34,637 nt of DNA from Planctomycetota bacterium (GTDB lineage: Bacteria; Planctomycetota; Planctomycetia; Planctomycetales; Planctomycetaceae): contig QWQG01000230.1 of NCBI GenBank assembly GCA_003670925.1, positions 1-34,637 of the forward strand, written 5' to 3'. This document shows, one piece after another, positions 1 to 9,195 of this stretch. A program made the translations under genes and the position numbers. A model generated the notes under the pieces. It did not search any database. It saw nothing but the letters and a program-made list of their open reading frames with translations, and was not told the DNA's origin. Every line of letters begins with the position of its first letter. The stretch's first letter is position 1.

Positions 1-840
1 GAGCGCACTGCCGTCTTTATGGTGACCAACCCGAACACGCTTGGACTTTTCGAGCGCGACATCGCGAAAGTTGCCGACATGTTGCACAGCGTCGGTGGAC
101 TGGTCTACATCGACGGCGCTAACATGAACGCGATCTTAGGCAAGACGCGGCCCGGTGACTTCGGCGGCGACATGATGCACTATAATGTTCACAAGACATT
201 CACTGGACCTCACGGAGCCGGAGGTCCGGGAGCTGGTCCCATCGCTGTCCGTGATTTCCTTGCCCCGTTCCTGCCGGCTCCCGTCGTCACATACGATACC
301 GCAAAAAACTGGTATTCGCTGTCCACGCCTGTCAAATCCATCGGTCACGTCCGCACATTTTTCGGCAACGTCGGGATCCTGCTGCGAGGCTACTTTTACA
401 TCCGCACGCTTGGCGGCAAGGGCCTCCGAGAAGCGTCCGAAAACGCCGTGCTCAATGCCAACTATTTGCTCAGTCAGGTCAAAGATTTTCTAGAAGTCCC
501 TCACGGCGACCGCTGCATGCACGAATTTGTTGCCAGTGCCCGCAAGATCAAAGAGCAATCGGGTGTCACCACGATGGATATCGCCAAACGCCTGCTCGAC
601 TACGGCTTCCATGCACCGACTGTTTACTTCCCGCTCGTCGTTGAAGAAGCCATGATGATCGAGCCCACGGAAACGGAATCCCTCCAGACCCTTGACGCCT
701 TCGCCACCGCTCTCCGCACCATCTGCAACGAACCAGCCGACCTTGTGAAGGGCGCTCCGCACACCACCGCCGTCTGCCGACCCGACGAAGTCAACGCCGC
801 CCGAAAACCCGTGCTGTGCTGGTCGGCTCCTGAGTGCTAA
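1..840 (+). CDS. gcvPB: Glycine dehydrogenase (decarboxylating) subunit 2, 3' part
   Basis: This is the C-terminal part of the P-protein subunit of the glycine cleavage system, which decarboxylates glycine with pyridoxal phosphate and passes the aminomethyl group to the lipoyl H-protein. The reading frame is open from base 1 (E-R-T-A-V-F-M-V-T-N-P), so the gene starts upstream of the window. The motif HYNVHKTFTGPHGAGGPGAG contains the PLP-binding lysine (codon 193-195) and is diagnostic of the subunit 2 family. The 3' end resembles the family's normal C-terminus and terminates at TAA 838-840. In two-subunit organisms gcvPA and gcvH usually lie upstream, outside this window. A lipoate-related transferase lies at 9639-10403, which fits because GcvH needs lipoate. 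The family assignment is secure; only the 5' end is missing. Confidence 0.95.
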   Translation, partial: ERTAVFMVTNPNTLGLFERDIAKVADMLHSVGGLVYIDGANMNAILGKTRPGDFGGDMMHYNVHKTFTGPHGAGGPGAGPIAVRDFLAPFLPAPVVTYDTAKNWYSLSTPVKSIGHVRTFFGNVGILLRGYFYIRTLGGKGLREASENAVLNANYLLSQVKDFLEVPHGDRCMHEFVASARKIKEQSGVTTMDIAKRLLDYGFHAPTVYFPLVVEEAMMIEPTETESLQTLDAFATALRTICNEPADLVKGAPHTTAVCRPDEVNAARKPVLCWSAPEC

Positions 841-980
841 TCCGCATACACATTGTGACCCACACTGTGATTGATCGATCATCGATGTGCCCGCTCCATT
901 TCTGGTGACGCGCGTGAGTTTGCTGGACGTGTTTGGTGACACCCGAATTCGTCAAATTTGGGCAATGAATCATGCACACC

Positions 981-1005
981 ACCGAATTCTTGCGAATCCG
1001 GCTAC
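981..1005 (+). repeat. Single copy of a 25-bp dispersed repeat
   Basis: These 25 bases match the right arm of the inverted repeat at 9268-9292 at 22 of 25 positions; the shared core is GAATTCTTGCGAAT followed by GGCTAC or AGCTAC. It lies in the 229-bp gap between gcvPB and sbcD, where no gene is visible. It is a half-element here, with no second arm nearby. Its function is unknown. Confidence 0.7.
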
Positions 1006-1069
1006 ACTCCATTCGTGCGCGTTGGCAGCACCGTGAGATGATCACACCACGAACAGATTCGGAACCCAC

Positions 1070-2323
1070 ATGTTCACAGTTTTTCATACTGCAGACTGGC
1101 ATTTGGGCCAATCATTTTGTGGGTTTGACCGCGACTACGAGCATCGCTGTTTTCTGGATTGGCTGCTGTCCGAAATGCAGTCTCAACGACCGGATGCTTT
1201 GATCATTGCGGGTGATGTGTTCGACACGATCAATCCGTCGGCAGTGGCACAGAAGCGTTTCTACAACTTTCTGGCCGACGCACATGCAGCGCTGCCTAGA
1301 CTGCAGATCGTGTTGACCGCCGGCAATCATGATGCCGGAGCGCGGCTGGAAGCGCCGGCTGGATTGCTGGATTCGCTGAACATTTCTGTGGTTGGCACGG
1401 TCGAGCAGGACGATGTGGGCAACATCGATCTGGCAAAGTTTCTTGTGCCTCTCAAGGATCATGTCGGTCGCGTACAGGCGATCGCCATGGCCGTCCCGTT
1501 TCTGCGTCCGTCGGATGTGCCTCTGGTGAAGAACGCGGTCGATCCATATCTGGATGGTATTCGAGAACTCTATCGTCGCACCACGGCGGCAGCAGTAACG
1601 CTCAGAGCGAAACTCAACCCGGCTGCGGCGTTGATCGCGTTGGGGCACTGTCATCTGCATGGTGGGGAAGAATCGCCGGAATCTGAACGTCGGTTGGTGA
1701 TCGGGGGAGCCGAAGCGATTGGATCGGACATCTTTGACCCTCAGATTGCCTATGTTGCGTTGGGACATCTGCATCGTGCGCAGCAGTTCGACAACGGACG
1801 CATTCGCTACAGCGGCAGCCCGATTCCGTTGTCGTTCGCGGAAGCCGGGTACCGTCATCAGTTGGTGAAGTTGACGTTTATTGAGACGACACTGACGTCC
1901 ACAGATGAGATTCTGATTCCTCGCGCAGCCATGATGCTCCGCATTCCAGCCGCTGGTGCAGCAGTCATCGACGATGTGATCTCGCAACTGGAAGCCCTGA
2001 CGCTGGACGAATCGTTGCTGCTCGAACAGTACCCCTTTGTGGAAGTGCGGATCACTGAAGAGGGCCCTGATCCAATGCGCAGACGCCGCATTGAACAGGC
2101 AATGGACGGAAAACCGTTGCGATTGGCTTCGATTAAAATCGCAACTCTCGAACGTAACGCCGCAGGTGTTCAATCCGCAACAGGGGCGGATCAGATGGAC
2201 CTGAAGACCATCGATCCTGAAGATGTTTTTCAGGATGCGTATCGTAAAAAGTACGGCCACGATCCGGACTCGCGTCTGTTGGCCGCTTTCCGCGAAATTC
2301 TATTACAGGAGGCGCGCGGCTGA
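1070..2323 (+). CDS. sbcD: SbcCD nuclease, SbcD (Mre11-type) subunit
   Basis: SbcD is the metallophosphoesterase nuclease of the SbcCD complex, which cuts DNA hairpins and protein-blocked double-strand ends in the cytoplasm. The 417-residue protein shows the phosphoesterase motifs in order: D9-x-H11 in TADWHLGQ, GDVFD with D49, GNHD with N86-H87, then GHCHLH and GHLHRA with the late metal-binding histidines. The length is close to that of E. coli SbcD (about 400). Translation starts at ATG 1070; no clear Shine-Dalgarno precedes it. The stop TGA at 2321-2323 shares its A with the ATG of sbcC, so the two subunits are translationally coupled, as expected for a complex with fixed stoichiometry. 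Family identity is clear from motifs and neighbour. Confidence 0.96.
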   Translation: MFTVFHTADWHLGQSFCGFDRDYEHRCFLDWLLSEMQSQRPDALIIAGDVFDTINPSAVAQKRFYNFLADAHAALPRLQIVLTAGNHDAGARLEAPAGLLDSLNISVVGTVEQDDVGNIDLAKFLVPLKDHVGRVQAIAMAVPFLRPSDVPLVKNAVDPYLDGIRELYRRTTAAAVTLRAKLNPAAALIALGHCHLHGGEESPESERRLVIGGAEAIGSDIFDPQIAYVALGHLHRAQQFDNGRIRYSGSPIPLSFAEAGYRHQLVKLTFIETTLTSTDEILIPRAAMMLRIPAAGAAVIDDVISQLEALTLDESLLLEQYPFVEVRITEEGPDPMRRRRIEQAMDGKPLRLASIKIATLERNAAGVQSATGADQMDLKTIDPEDVFQDAYRKKYGHDPDSRLLAAFREILLQEARG

Positions 2324-5300
2324 TGAAGATTGAACGAATTACCGTGTGTAACATTGCGTCGCTCGCGGGAACCCACTCCGTTGATTTCACCAAAGATCCG
2401 CTGAGAACCGCAGGCCTGTTTTCCATTAGCGGCGCTACTGGAGCGGGCAAAAGCACACTGCTGGACGCCCTCTGCCTAGCATTGTTTGATCAGACGCCGC
2501 GTCTTAATCAAGTCGGTCGCTTGACCGAACTGACAACTGGCGAACGGCAGAACGACACGCGGATGTTACTGAGGCGGAACACGGCCTTTGGGTTTGCTGA
2601 AGTGGCATTTGTCGGCGTCGATCAGCAGCAATGGACGGCGCGTTGGAGCGTCCGCCGCAGTCACAACAAACCCGACGGAAAACTGCAGGATGTGGTGATG
2701 GCGTTGTATCGGGGCCACATCGCGCCGGGCGGACAAGGGACTGTGACAGAAGGGGGCAAAAAGACGCTGGTGAAAGATGCGATCGTCGAAAAGATTGGCC
2801 TGACATTCGAACAATTTACACGCGCAGTGCTGTTGGCTCAACATGATTTTGCGACCTTCCTGAAAGCCGACGATAAGCAGCGGGCTGAAATTCTGCAGGC
2901 GCTGACGGGCACGGAACAATTTGAAGCGATTTCCCGCGCAGTGTTTGTTCGCTATTCAGAGGAAAAAAAGATTCTTGACGGGCTGGATGCGCAGCTGCAG
3001 GGATTTCAGGCGTTGTCGGATGAAGCTCGGGTGGAAGCAGATTTGGCGTTGTTGTCGGCGACGAGTAATGTCAGCCTTTTAGAAATAGACCTGAAGGAGC
3101 ACGAAGCTCGAGCGGAATGGTTTCGCCAACATACGACGTTGCTGGGGGCTGTGGGGAAAGCGCGAGCGGAGTTGACGGGGGCAGAGCAAATTTGTGAGGC
3201 TGCGTCGGCGCGGCGCGCGGAGTTGCTGTGTACTGAGAACGTCAGGCATGCGGCGCGTGCATTGCGGGATGATGAAGTGCGGGCGGTGAAAGCTGTTGCG
3301 GCCGCTCGAACGGCGTTTGCGAGTGCCGAGACGGCGCTGAAGTCTCACAATGAAACGCTGAAGACCGCTACCGATCGCGTGCTCACTGCGACCACAGTGT
3401 TTACTCTGGTTCAAGGAGAACAATTAGCGGCAGCTCCGCAGTTGAAACTTGCACTGGAGCTGGATGCGCAGCTCGAACCTTTGCAGGTGCGCGTCAAAAA
3501 AGCCCACGCCGCGTTGACGAGCGCCACGGTGGCCGTGACAGATGCGGCAACGAAACATGATGCTTCATGCAGGCTAAAACAGGTGCTGTTTGAAGAGCAA
3601 CTGCTTCTGGAGGCGCGGCGTGAAAGACTGACGGCGTACGTTCCGTTTGTGAAGGAGGCTTCAACGTGGCAGCATCGACTGGAGACGGCGATCGCGGCAG
3701 ATTCTGCGGCCGCTAAGCTTCGCCAAAAATTGATGTCGTTGACGGAAACATTGCAGATCGAACAGCAGGAACTCACGGCGAAAAACGCGGAGTTGTTGCT
3801 GGTTCACCAACAAATGGAAGCTGCTGTAGGTGAACGTCAGGACGCCGAAACGGCGGAGCGAATATTTGATAGCGAGCGATTGGCTCAGCAACGTGCTGAG
3901 CTGGACGCTTCGCAGCGCGTCCTGACAACGCTGCAGCAGGAATTGGACGAACGGGATAGGCTTCGCGATGAGACTAACAGCATCCAAAAGGAACTTGCTG
4001 AACTTGAGTCACAGCAGACTCAGGACACAACGACCCTTAAGCTGCGTCAGGACGTGGATGTTCCAGCGGCAATCCGGGATGCTCAAGTGTCGCGTGATCA
4101 GTTGGAACGCATCGTTGCCGCCGTCGATGATGATGCGAAGCGCTTACGATTGTCGTTGCAACTGGACCAGCCGTGTCCCGTTTGTGGTTCTGAGTCACAT
4201 CCTTACCGCGATCATGCACCGGACTTTGAAGCAGCGGCGGTGAAGGCTGCCAAAGATCACGGCAAAGAACTGGAGACACGACGTGACACGTTAGATCGCG
4301 AAGTTCTGCAACTTGTTGCAGGTTCGCAGGCGCGACTATTGCAAATCACCAAGCAGCAAAAAGTCTACACAAAGCTTTTGGCTTCCAGCGACAATGCTGT
4401 ATTTTCAGCTGTCGATCATCCTGAAGTCGCGACGGTATTGGCTTTGCCCGCAGCGGAACGGCAAAGCATCGTGACGAGCAGACTGGACGCTGTCGCAGTG
4501 TCGCTCAAGCGGATCGCGGCGGATGAAAAGTCTCAGCGAGATGCGGCAAAGTTGACTCAGCGGCGGCGTGAGCTTCTTGCAGATATAGCGGCACAACATC
4601 AATCGTGTCAGCAGGCTGTCACCAAACTAGCAACTCAGACGAGTATTACAGCCACGAAACACACGGAATCGGAAACCGTGTTGAAGAAGGCTGATGAATC
4701 GTCGCGTGACGCATTGGCCGCGTTGGGAGGGCTGTTCAGCGCGTTGCCGAATGCCAAAGACGACTTCACCGCCGATGGTGCGGTGCTGCGAGACACTTTT
4801 GTGGCCGCCACCACATCTTGTGGCGAGATTCAGGAGCAACTGCACGAATTGACAACCAAACTTCTGGCTGCAGATGCGACCATCGTGCCGCTGGCAGAGG
4901 TGATGGTCACGGCGGGGCATGCGTTGACGGCCTGCGAGATCGAAAACGCGGCAGCCGTTGGCGATCGCGACAAGCATTTGCGGCAGCGGCAACAGTTGTT
5001 TGATGGTCGCGCCGTCGATGTCGTGGAGCAGGAGTTTGCAGCACGTCTGACAACGACTGGTGGAACCGTCCATGAACGAACGCTGGAAAAAAACGCTGCT
5101 GAAAAACTTTTTGTGGCTGCCGAAGAAGCATCCAAATTGACCAGTCGGAACGCCGCGCAGACTGCACATGACTTCCTGACTGCGCAAGCCGCAATGTCGA
5201 CGTGGCTGGTATCATGCAACGCAAGTTCATCACGTACACTGACGATCGCCGATGTCGATCAAATGCTGGCTCGTGATGCGGCATGGTTCGAGACGGAACG

Positions 5301-6144
5301 CGCGCATTTCAAGAGCCTAGATGAACGAGTCACGTCAACATCCAGCGCCTGTGATGTCCACCAAGAGCAGTTGCAGAAACACATTGACAAGAGACCTACG
5401 CCCGACGATGAAGCCGTTGTCCTTGAGGCCGAGCAGCGAGTTAAGGGAGAGCTTCAAACGGCAAAAACGGTAAAAGAAGCCGCTCTGGATGTGATCAAGA
5501 ACGATGATCGACAGCGGAATCGGAACATCGAGTTGACTCGGCAGCGGGCCGCAAAGCTCATCGAGGCCGAACCATGGCTCAAGTTGAACGAACTCATCGG
5601 CTCCAAAGAGGGTGACAAATTTCGGATGATCGCTCAACGCCGCACGCTCGACGTGTTACTGGGGTACGCCAATCATCAGTTAACACAACTGTCAGCACGT
5701 TATCGCCTAGAACGTCTTCCAGAGTCACTGAATCTAATCGTCATCGACTGCGAAATGGGAGAGGATCGGCGTTCGATTCATTCCCTTTCCGGGGGTGAAT
5801 CGTTTCTGGTCTCACTGGCGCTCGCTCTGGGCTTGGCATCGCTCACCTCCAATCGGCTGCGGATCGAATCGCTCTTCATTGACGAAGGGTTCGGAAGCTT
5901 AGATCTGGAAACGCTGACCATTGCGATGAATGCGTTGACGCACCTCGAAGCGCAGGGGCGTAAAGTGGGAGTCATCTCTCATGTGACCGAAATGACGGAT
6001 GCGATTCCCGTCCAGATCAGGATTGAAAAACGTGGAAAGGGAGGTGCATCAAAGATTGTCATTCCGGGAGCTGATCCGGATTGGGTAAATCCGAAGACGG
6101 AGTTTGAAGCGACATCGAAAACATCATCATCGAAGGTAAAGTAA
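2323..6144 (+). CDS. sbcC: SbcCD nuclease, SbcC (Rad50-type) ATPase subunit
   Basis: SbcC is the SMC-like ATPase that partners SbcD in processing DNA ends. The 1273-residue protein has the expected layout: an N-terminal P-loop GATGAGKS at residues 37-44, a very long coiled coil, a zinc-hook CPVC at residues 618-621 near the middle for dimerisation, a return coiled coil, the ABC signature LSGGES at 1155-1160, and Walker B FIDEGFGSLD at 1185-1194. It is longer than E. coli SbcC (1048), the extra length lying in the coiled-coil arms. A good Shine-Dalgarno AGGAGG sits at 2307-2312 inside the end of sbcD, ten bases before the ATG, and supports this start and the TGATG coupling. The gene ends TAA 6142-6144, two bases before the next ATG. 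Confidence 0.97.
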   Translation: MKIERITVCNIASLAGTHSVDFTKDPLRTAGLFSISGATGAGKSTLLDALCLALFDQTPRLNQVGRLTELTTGERQNDTRMLLRRNTAFGFAEVAFVGVDQQQWTARWSVRRSHNKPDGKLQDVVMALYRGHIAPGGQGTVTEGGKKTLVKDAIVEKIGLTFEQFTRAVLLAQHDFATFLKADDKQRAEILQALTGTEQFEAISRAVFVRYSEEKKILDGLDAQLQGFQALSDEARVEADLALLSATSNVSLLEIDLKEHEARAEWFRQHTTLLGAVGKARAELTGAEQICEAASARRAELLCTENVRHAARALRDDEVRAVKAVAAARTAFASAETALKSHNETLKTATDRVLTATTVFTLVQGEQLAAAPQLKLALELDAQLEPLQVRVKKAHAALTSATVAVTDAATKHDASCRLKQVLFEEQLLLEARRERLTAYVPFVKEASTWQHRLETAIAADSAAAKLRQKLMSLTETLQIEQQELTAKNAELLLVHQQMEAAVGERQDAETAERIFDSERLAQQRAELDASQRVLTTLQQELDERDRLRDETNSIQKELAELESQQTQDTTTLKLRQDVDVPAAIRDAQVSRDQLERIVAAVDDDAKRLRLSLQLDQPCPVCGSESHPYRDHAPDFEAAAVKAAKDHGKELETRRDTLDREVLQLVAGSQARLLQITKQQKVYTKLLASSDNAVFSAVDHPEVATVLALPAAERQSIVTSRLDAVAVSLKRIAADEKSQRDAAKLTQRRRELLADIAAQHQSCQQAVTKLATQTSITATKHTESETVLKKADESSRDALAALGGLFSALPNAKDDFTADGAVLRDTFVAATTSCGEIQEQLHELTTKLLAADATIVPLAEVMVTAGHALTACEIENAAAVGDRDKHLRQRQQLFDGRAVDVVEQEFAARLTTTGGTVHERTLEKNAAEKLFVAAEEASKLTSRNAAQTAHDFLTAQAAMSTWLVSCNASSSRTLTIADVDQMLARDAAWFETERAHFKSLDERVTSTSSACDVHQEQLQKHIDKRPTPDDEAVVLEAEQRVKGELQTAKTVKEAALDVIKNDDRQRNRNIELTRQRAAKLIEAEPWLKLNELIGSKEGDKFRMIAQRRTLDVLLGYANHQLTQLSARYRLERLPESLNLIVIDCEMGEDRRSIHSLSGGESFLVSLALALGLASLTSNRLRIESLFIDEGFGSLDLETLTIAMNALTHLEAQGRKVGVISHVTEMTDAIPVQIRIEKRGKGGASKIVIPGADPDWVNPKTEFEATSKTSSSKVK

Positions 6145-6146
6145 CA

Positions 6147-7247
6147 ATGCAAACAACCGTGATAAAGAACCTGCGACTTGCGTTTCAGCCGACATTCAAA
6201 CACCTTCGGCTGCCGCTCGCGATGATGTTATTGTCAACGTTGCCCAGTGGGCCGCTGCGGGCAGTCGATACTGAAATTATCGTTGGTGGGCTGATGGCTG
6301 AGGAGGGCGGAAACTGGGATCCGATGAACAGTCCGCTGAAGTCGCCGTTTGGTGTCGATTTCAATACGTACGGAGACATGTGGATTGTAGAACTGGAAGG
6401 TGGGCGTGTTCATAGGTTCGAGGTGGCTGGTGAACTCCACCTTGCGGGTGGCGACGGAACCAAAAGTTATCACGGAGACGGTGGAAATCTTGGCGCTGCA
6501 ACTTTCAACGGGATGCACAACTGCGCGGTCACGCCCAATGGCGACCTTTACATCGCGGACAGCTGGAATCACTGTATTCGCAAAGTGAATGCTGCGACCG
6601 GTGTGATTTCCACAATCGCGGGGACAGGTCAGCAGGGATTCAGCGGTGATGGCGGTCCGGCGACTGCAGCTACGTTTGATTTCGTGATGTGCATCACGCT
6701 GAATCCTGCGAACGATGTGCTGCACATTGCCGATCTCAACAATCACCGCATTCGTGCCCTCGATCTAACATCCGGGCTCTTGACGACCGTTGCCGGGAAT
6801 GGCAAAAAAGGTATTCCGAAGGATGGTGATGTTGCCGTTCAAAGCCCGCTTGTGGATCCACGAGCTGTCGCGGAGGATTCCCAAGGACGCATCTGGATCC
6901 TCGAACGCAGTGGCCATGCACTTCGAGTTGTCTTGCCGGATGGCACAATTCAAACAGTCGCAGGAACGGGGACAAAAGGGTTCGTGGATGGCCGGGGGCT
7001 AATATCCCAGTTTGGATCACCCAAACATTTGTGCCTCGATGATGCCGACAACGTTTATCTTGCTGATGATGAAAACGCAGCGATCCGGCGATTCGATTCG
7101 CGAACCCACGAAGTCACGACAATCCTGGGAAAAGGGCAGGGTGATGCGCGGATTAAACTCAGCCATCCCCATGGCGTCACATGGGAACAGGGATGGCTCT
7201 ACGTTGTCGATATGGGCCACAATCGCATCCTCCGTATGAAGCCATAA
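6147..7247 (+). CDS. Secreted NHL-repeat beta-propeller protein
   Basis: The 366-residue protein begins with a probable Sec signal peptide: a long basic N-region, then the hydrophobic stretch LPLAMMLLSTLPSG and a likely cut after PLRA near residue 39. The rest is a chain of NHL repeats, with recurring units such as GDLYIADSWNHCIRKV, LHIADLNNHRIRALD, and NVYLADDENAAIRRFD, each followed by a glycine-rich turn like TIAGTGQQGFSGDGG. This predicts a six-bladed beta-propeller outside the cytoplasm. No catalytic motif is visible; such proteins usually bind ligands or proteins. It starts two bases after sbcC, so it is probably co-transcribed, although a functional link to DNA repair is unlikely. The substrate or partner cannot be read from the sequence. 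Confidence 0.88.
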   Translation: MQTTVIKNLRLAFQPTFKHLRLPLAMMLLSTLPSGPLRAVDTEIIVGGLMAEEGGNWDPMNSPLKSPFGVDFNTYGDMWIVELEGGRVHRFEVAGELHLAGGDGTKSYHGDGGNLGAATFNGMHNCAVTPNGDLYIADSWNHCIRKVNAATGVISTIAGTGQQGFSGDGGPATAATFDFVMCITLNPANDVLHIADLNNHRIRALDLTSGLLTTVAGNGKKGIPKDGDVAVQSPLVDPRAVAEDSQGRIWILERSGHALRVVLPDGTIQTVAGTGTKGFVDGRGLISQFGSPKHLCLDDADNVYLADDENAAIRRFDSRTHEVTTILGKGQGDARIKLSHPHGVTWEQGWLYVVDMGHNRILRMKP

Positions 7248-7273
7248 CACGGTGACGTGGCCGCGTTTTTTTT
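7246..7273 (+). terminator. Possible intrinsic terminator after the NHL gene
   Basis: AACACGG (7246-7252) can pair with CCGCGTT (7261-7267) with one mismatch over an eight-base loop, and a run of eight T follows (7266-7273). The stem is short and overlaps the stop codon, so the call is tentative. Its location between two convergent genes suits a terminator. Confidence 0.4.
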
Positions 7274-7304
7274 CAACATGGAATCTGGCGGTTCCGATGA
7301 GAGC

Positions 7305-8174
7305 TCAGAACGCCAATTTCTCCGGGAGGTATTTCCCGAGAAGGTCGGCATAGTAGGGCCGGAGTTTGTTCCAATCGGGCTGTTCCGGTGATTTTGAGTA
7401 CAAGTCGTACGGATTGAATTTGCGAACCCACGGCAGCATCGCACGGTCGTGGTCGTCACAGAGCCAGTCGTATTCACATTCGCGATGCCATGCATAAAAC
7501 GAATGGTAGCGGATCATATACAACGCTGGTTCAGGAAGATGATCCTGCAACACGTGATACAAGTATTCATCGTGGCCCCATGACATCAGCACGTGACGCA
7601 GACCGCAGTTTTTTTCGTAGACGCCCAGTTGCTGGCTCAAGTTCAGATCGCCGTGATCCGGATTGTCGGTGAAGAATTCGCTGAACACGATGCGGTCACT
7701 GAAGTGGCAGCCGACAGGAAAAGTGTCGCCCACGACCGCCCATTGTGGTTCGCCGTACAAGCACAGCACTTTGCCGAGATCGTGAATCAACCCGGTGAGC
7801 ACAAACCAGTCCTCATGTCCGTCTTTGCGGATAGATTCGGCAGTCTGCAGGAGGTGTTGCAGTTGATCGAGTTCAAGATCGGGGTCCGAGTCATCAACCA
7901 GCGTATTTAAAAAATCCAAGGCTTCAAAAATGCTCATCTGCCGGCGGTCGAGCCGCAGGAATTCATCACGTTTTTGTTGGACGAACGCATACGTCTGATG
8001 TTGATGGTTCTGGCGATAGAATTCGCGGACCGTGTCCCGTGTCGGCTTGTCGTAGTTACGGTAATCGCTTTGTGCTTTGGCATCCGGGATCGGATAGACC
8101 TGTTCCTCGACAAAGTCCTCCCAAGCTTTAATCACATCCGTTGGACGAGGCTGATTTTCTGCGGCAGTCGACAT
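7305..8174 (-). CDS. MIOX: myo-Inositol oxygenase
   Basis: This enzyme cleaves the ring of myo-inositol with O2 to give D-glucuronate, using a mixed-valent di-iron site in an HD-type fold. Starting from ATG 8174 the protein is 289 residues, very close to mammalian MIOX (285). From memory of the mammalian protein, long stretches align closely, including GEPQWAVVGDTFPVGC, LMSWGHDEYLY, RYHSFYAWH and MLPWVRKFNPYDLYSK. All six iron ligands are present: H107, H131-D132 (in LIHDLGK), H201, H224 and D257. A TTG at 8240 would add 22 residues with no family match, so the ATG is preferred. It diverges from a PLC-like gene with a 15-bp palindrome between them. MIOX is best known from eukaryotes and is scattered in bacteria, so its presence here is notable. 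The identification is very secure. Confidence 0.96.
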   Translation of the reverse strand: MSTAAENQPRPTDVIKAWEDFVEEQVYPIPDAKAQSDYRNYDKPTRDTVREFYRQNHQHQTYAFVQQKRDEFLRLDRRQMSIFEALDFLNTLVDDSDPDLELDQLQHLLQTAESIRKDGHEDWFVLTGLIHDLGKVLCLYGEPQWAVVGDTFPVGCHFSDRIVFSEFFTDNPDHGDLNLSQQLGVYEKNCGLRHVLMSWGHDEYLYHVLQDHLPEPALYMIRYHSFYAWHRECEYDWLCDDHDRAMLPWVRKFNPYDLYSKSPEQPDWNKLRPYYADLLGKYLPEKLAF

Positions 8175-8255
8175 GGAGGGACTCGGTATGAAAAGCTCGA
8201 TCGGCGATGGTGACGTAACAACTCTTGAGTCAGGCAACAACCCATGGTTTTACCG

Positions 8256-8270
8256 AACATCCCGGATGTT
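8256..8270. promoter_or_regulatory. 15-bp palindrome, candidate operator
   Basis: The sequence AACATCC-C-GGATGTT is a perfect 7-bp inverted repeat around one central base. It lies in the 146-bp region between the divergent starts of the inositol oxygenase (8174) and the PLC-like gene (8321), 50 bases upstream of the latter. Placement and symmetry fit a dimeric repressor or activator site controlling both genes. No regulator gene is adjacent, and no second copy was noticed. Confidence 0.45.
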
Positions 8271-8320
8271 GTAAATTGCTGCTCCTGTGATTTCCAGAAT
8301 GTGCTGCGGAGCATGAATCG

Positions 8321-9139
8321 ATGATCAAAAAAAATTGGCCGAGCGGGACCTTGCTTGTGCTGTCGCTGATCAACTCGACGGTGAATGCTCAGACACCGAG
8401 CACAGCAACTGCGACCACGCCGCCGTTGGTGAACGCGCATGCACACAACGACTACGAACACACGCGACCGCTGCTGGATGCCCTAGACCAAGGTTTTACG
8501 AGCATCGAGGCGGATGTCTATGTGATTGAGGGAGAGTTACTCGTCGCGCACAACCTTTTTGATATTTCAAAAGAACGCACGTTGAAAAAACTGTATCTTC
8601 AGCCGCTCCAAGAACGCGCAACGGCAAATAATGGCCGGATTTACAAGGGCGGCCCAACGGTCACACTGCTGGTTGACATTAAGACAAACGGCGCGGCAGC
8701 CTACGCCGTGCTCCATGAACTGTTAGCGCAATACGACTCCCTGATTTCCGTCACGGAGGACGGGAAGTACACCGAAAAAGCCGTCACCGTGATCATCAGC
8801 GGCGATCGGCCGATCCAAGAGATCGAAGACTCGAGGCCGCGAAGGGCTGGCATCGACGGGAGAATAGCGGATCTCGACAGCGACCAGCCGGCTGCGCTGC
8901 TGCCCCTGATTAGCGATAACTGGACAAGCCACTTTCGATACCGTGGGGTTGGACTAATGCCCGATGCGGAGCGGGTAAAACTGCGAGACATGGTGACGCG
9001 GGCCCATTCCAAAGGCCGCCGCATTCGGTTCTGGGCCACGCCTGAGACCCCACTTCTCTGGCAGGAACTTAAGGCTGCGGGCGTTGATCTCATTGGGACC
9101 GATGAGCTTGAAAAACTGAGCACGTTTCTGCGATCCTGA
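8321..9139 (+). CDS. Secreted PI-PLC/GDPD-fold phosphodiesterase-like protein
   Basis: The 272-residue protein has a signal peptide (MIKKNW then a hydrophobic core, cut near VNA-QT at residue 23). The mature part begins with the GDPD/PI-PLC-type motif NAHAHNDYEHTRPLLDAL, with H40 and H42, followed by an acidic pair E63-x-D65 in SIEADVYV and a second histidine H77 in LLVAHN. This is the usual pattern of the TIM-barrel phosphodiesterases that cleave glycerophosphodiesters or phosphatidylinositol. The end, RFWATPETPLLWQELKAAGVDLIGTDEL, matches the terminal barrel strand of GDPDs. It belongs to the poorly characterised subgroup near the yeast Aim6 protein, so the substrate is unproven. Its divergent partner is an inositol oxygenase, which makes an inositol-containing lipid or glycerophosphoinositol a plausible substrate; that is inference. 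Confidence 0.85.
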   Translation: MIKKNWPSGTLLVLSLINSTVNAQTPSTATATTPPLVNAHAHNDYEHTRPLLDALDQGFTSIEADVYVIEGELLVAHNLFDISKERTLKKLYLQPLQERATANNGRIYKGGPTVTLLVDIKTNGAAAYAVLHELLAQYDSLISVTEDGKYTEKAVTVIISGDRPIQEIEDSRPRRAGIDGRIADLDSDQPAALLPLISDNWTSHFRYRGVGLMPDAERVKLRDMVTRAHSKGRRIRFWATPETPLLWQELKAAGVDLIGTDELEKLSTFLRS

Positions 9140-9195
9140 TTCTGTCTCGCGCCGATACGGAGTTGCCGAAACCCATCTGACCGAGCCTCTTCTTT

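Noticed and set aside
1112-2260. Long open frame antisense to sbcD
   Set aside because: Composition is that of a shadow frame (Arg/Gln/His rich, no motif); the sense strand has full SbcD motifs.
4627-5187. Open frame antisense to the sbcC coiled-coil region
   Set aside because: It is an antisense shadow of a GC-rich coding region with no recognisable protein.
8175-8240. TTG-started extension of the inositol oxygenase by 22 residues
   Set aside because: The added residues match nothing in the MIOX family and use a TTG; ATG 8174 gives the normal family length.
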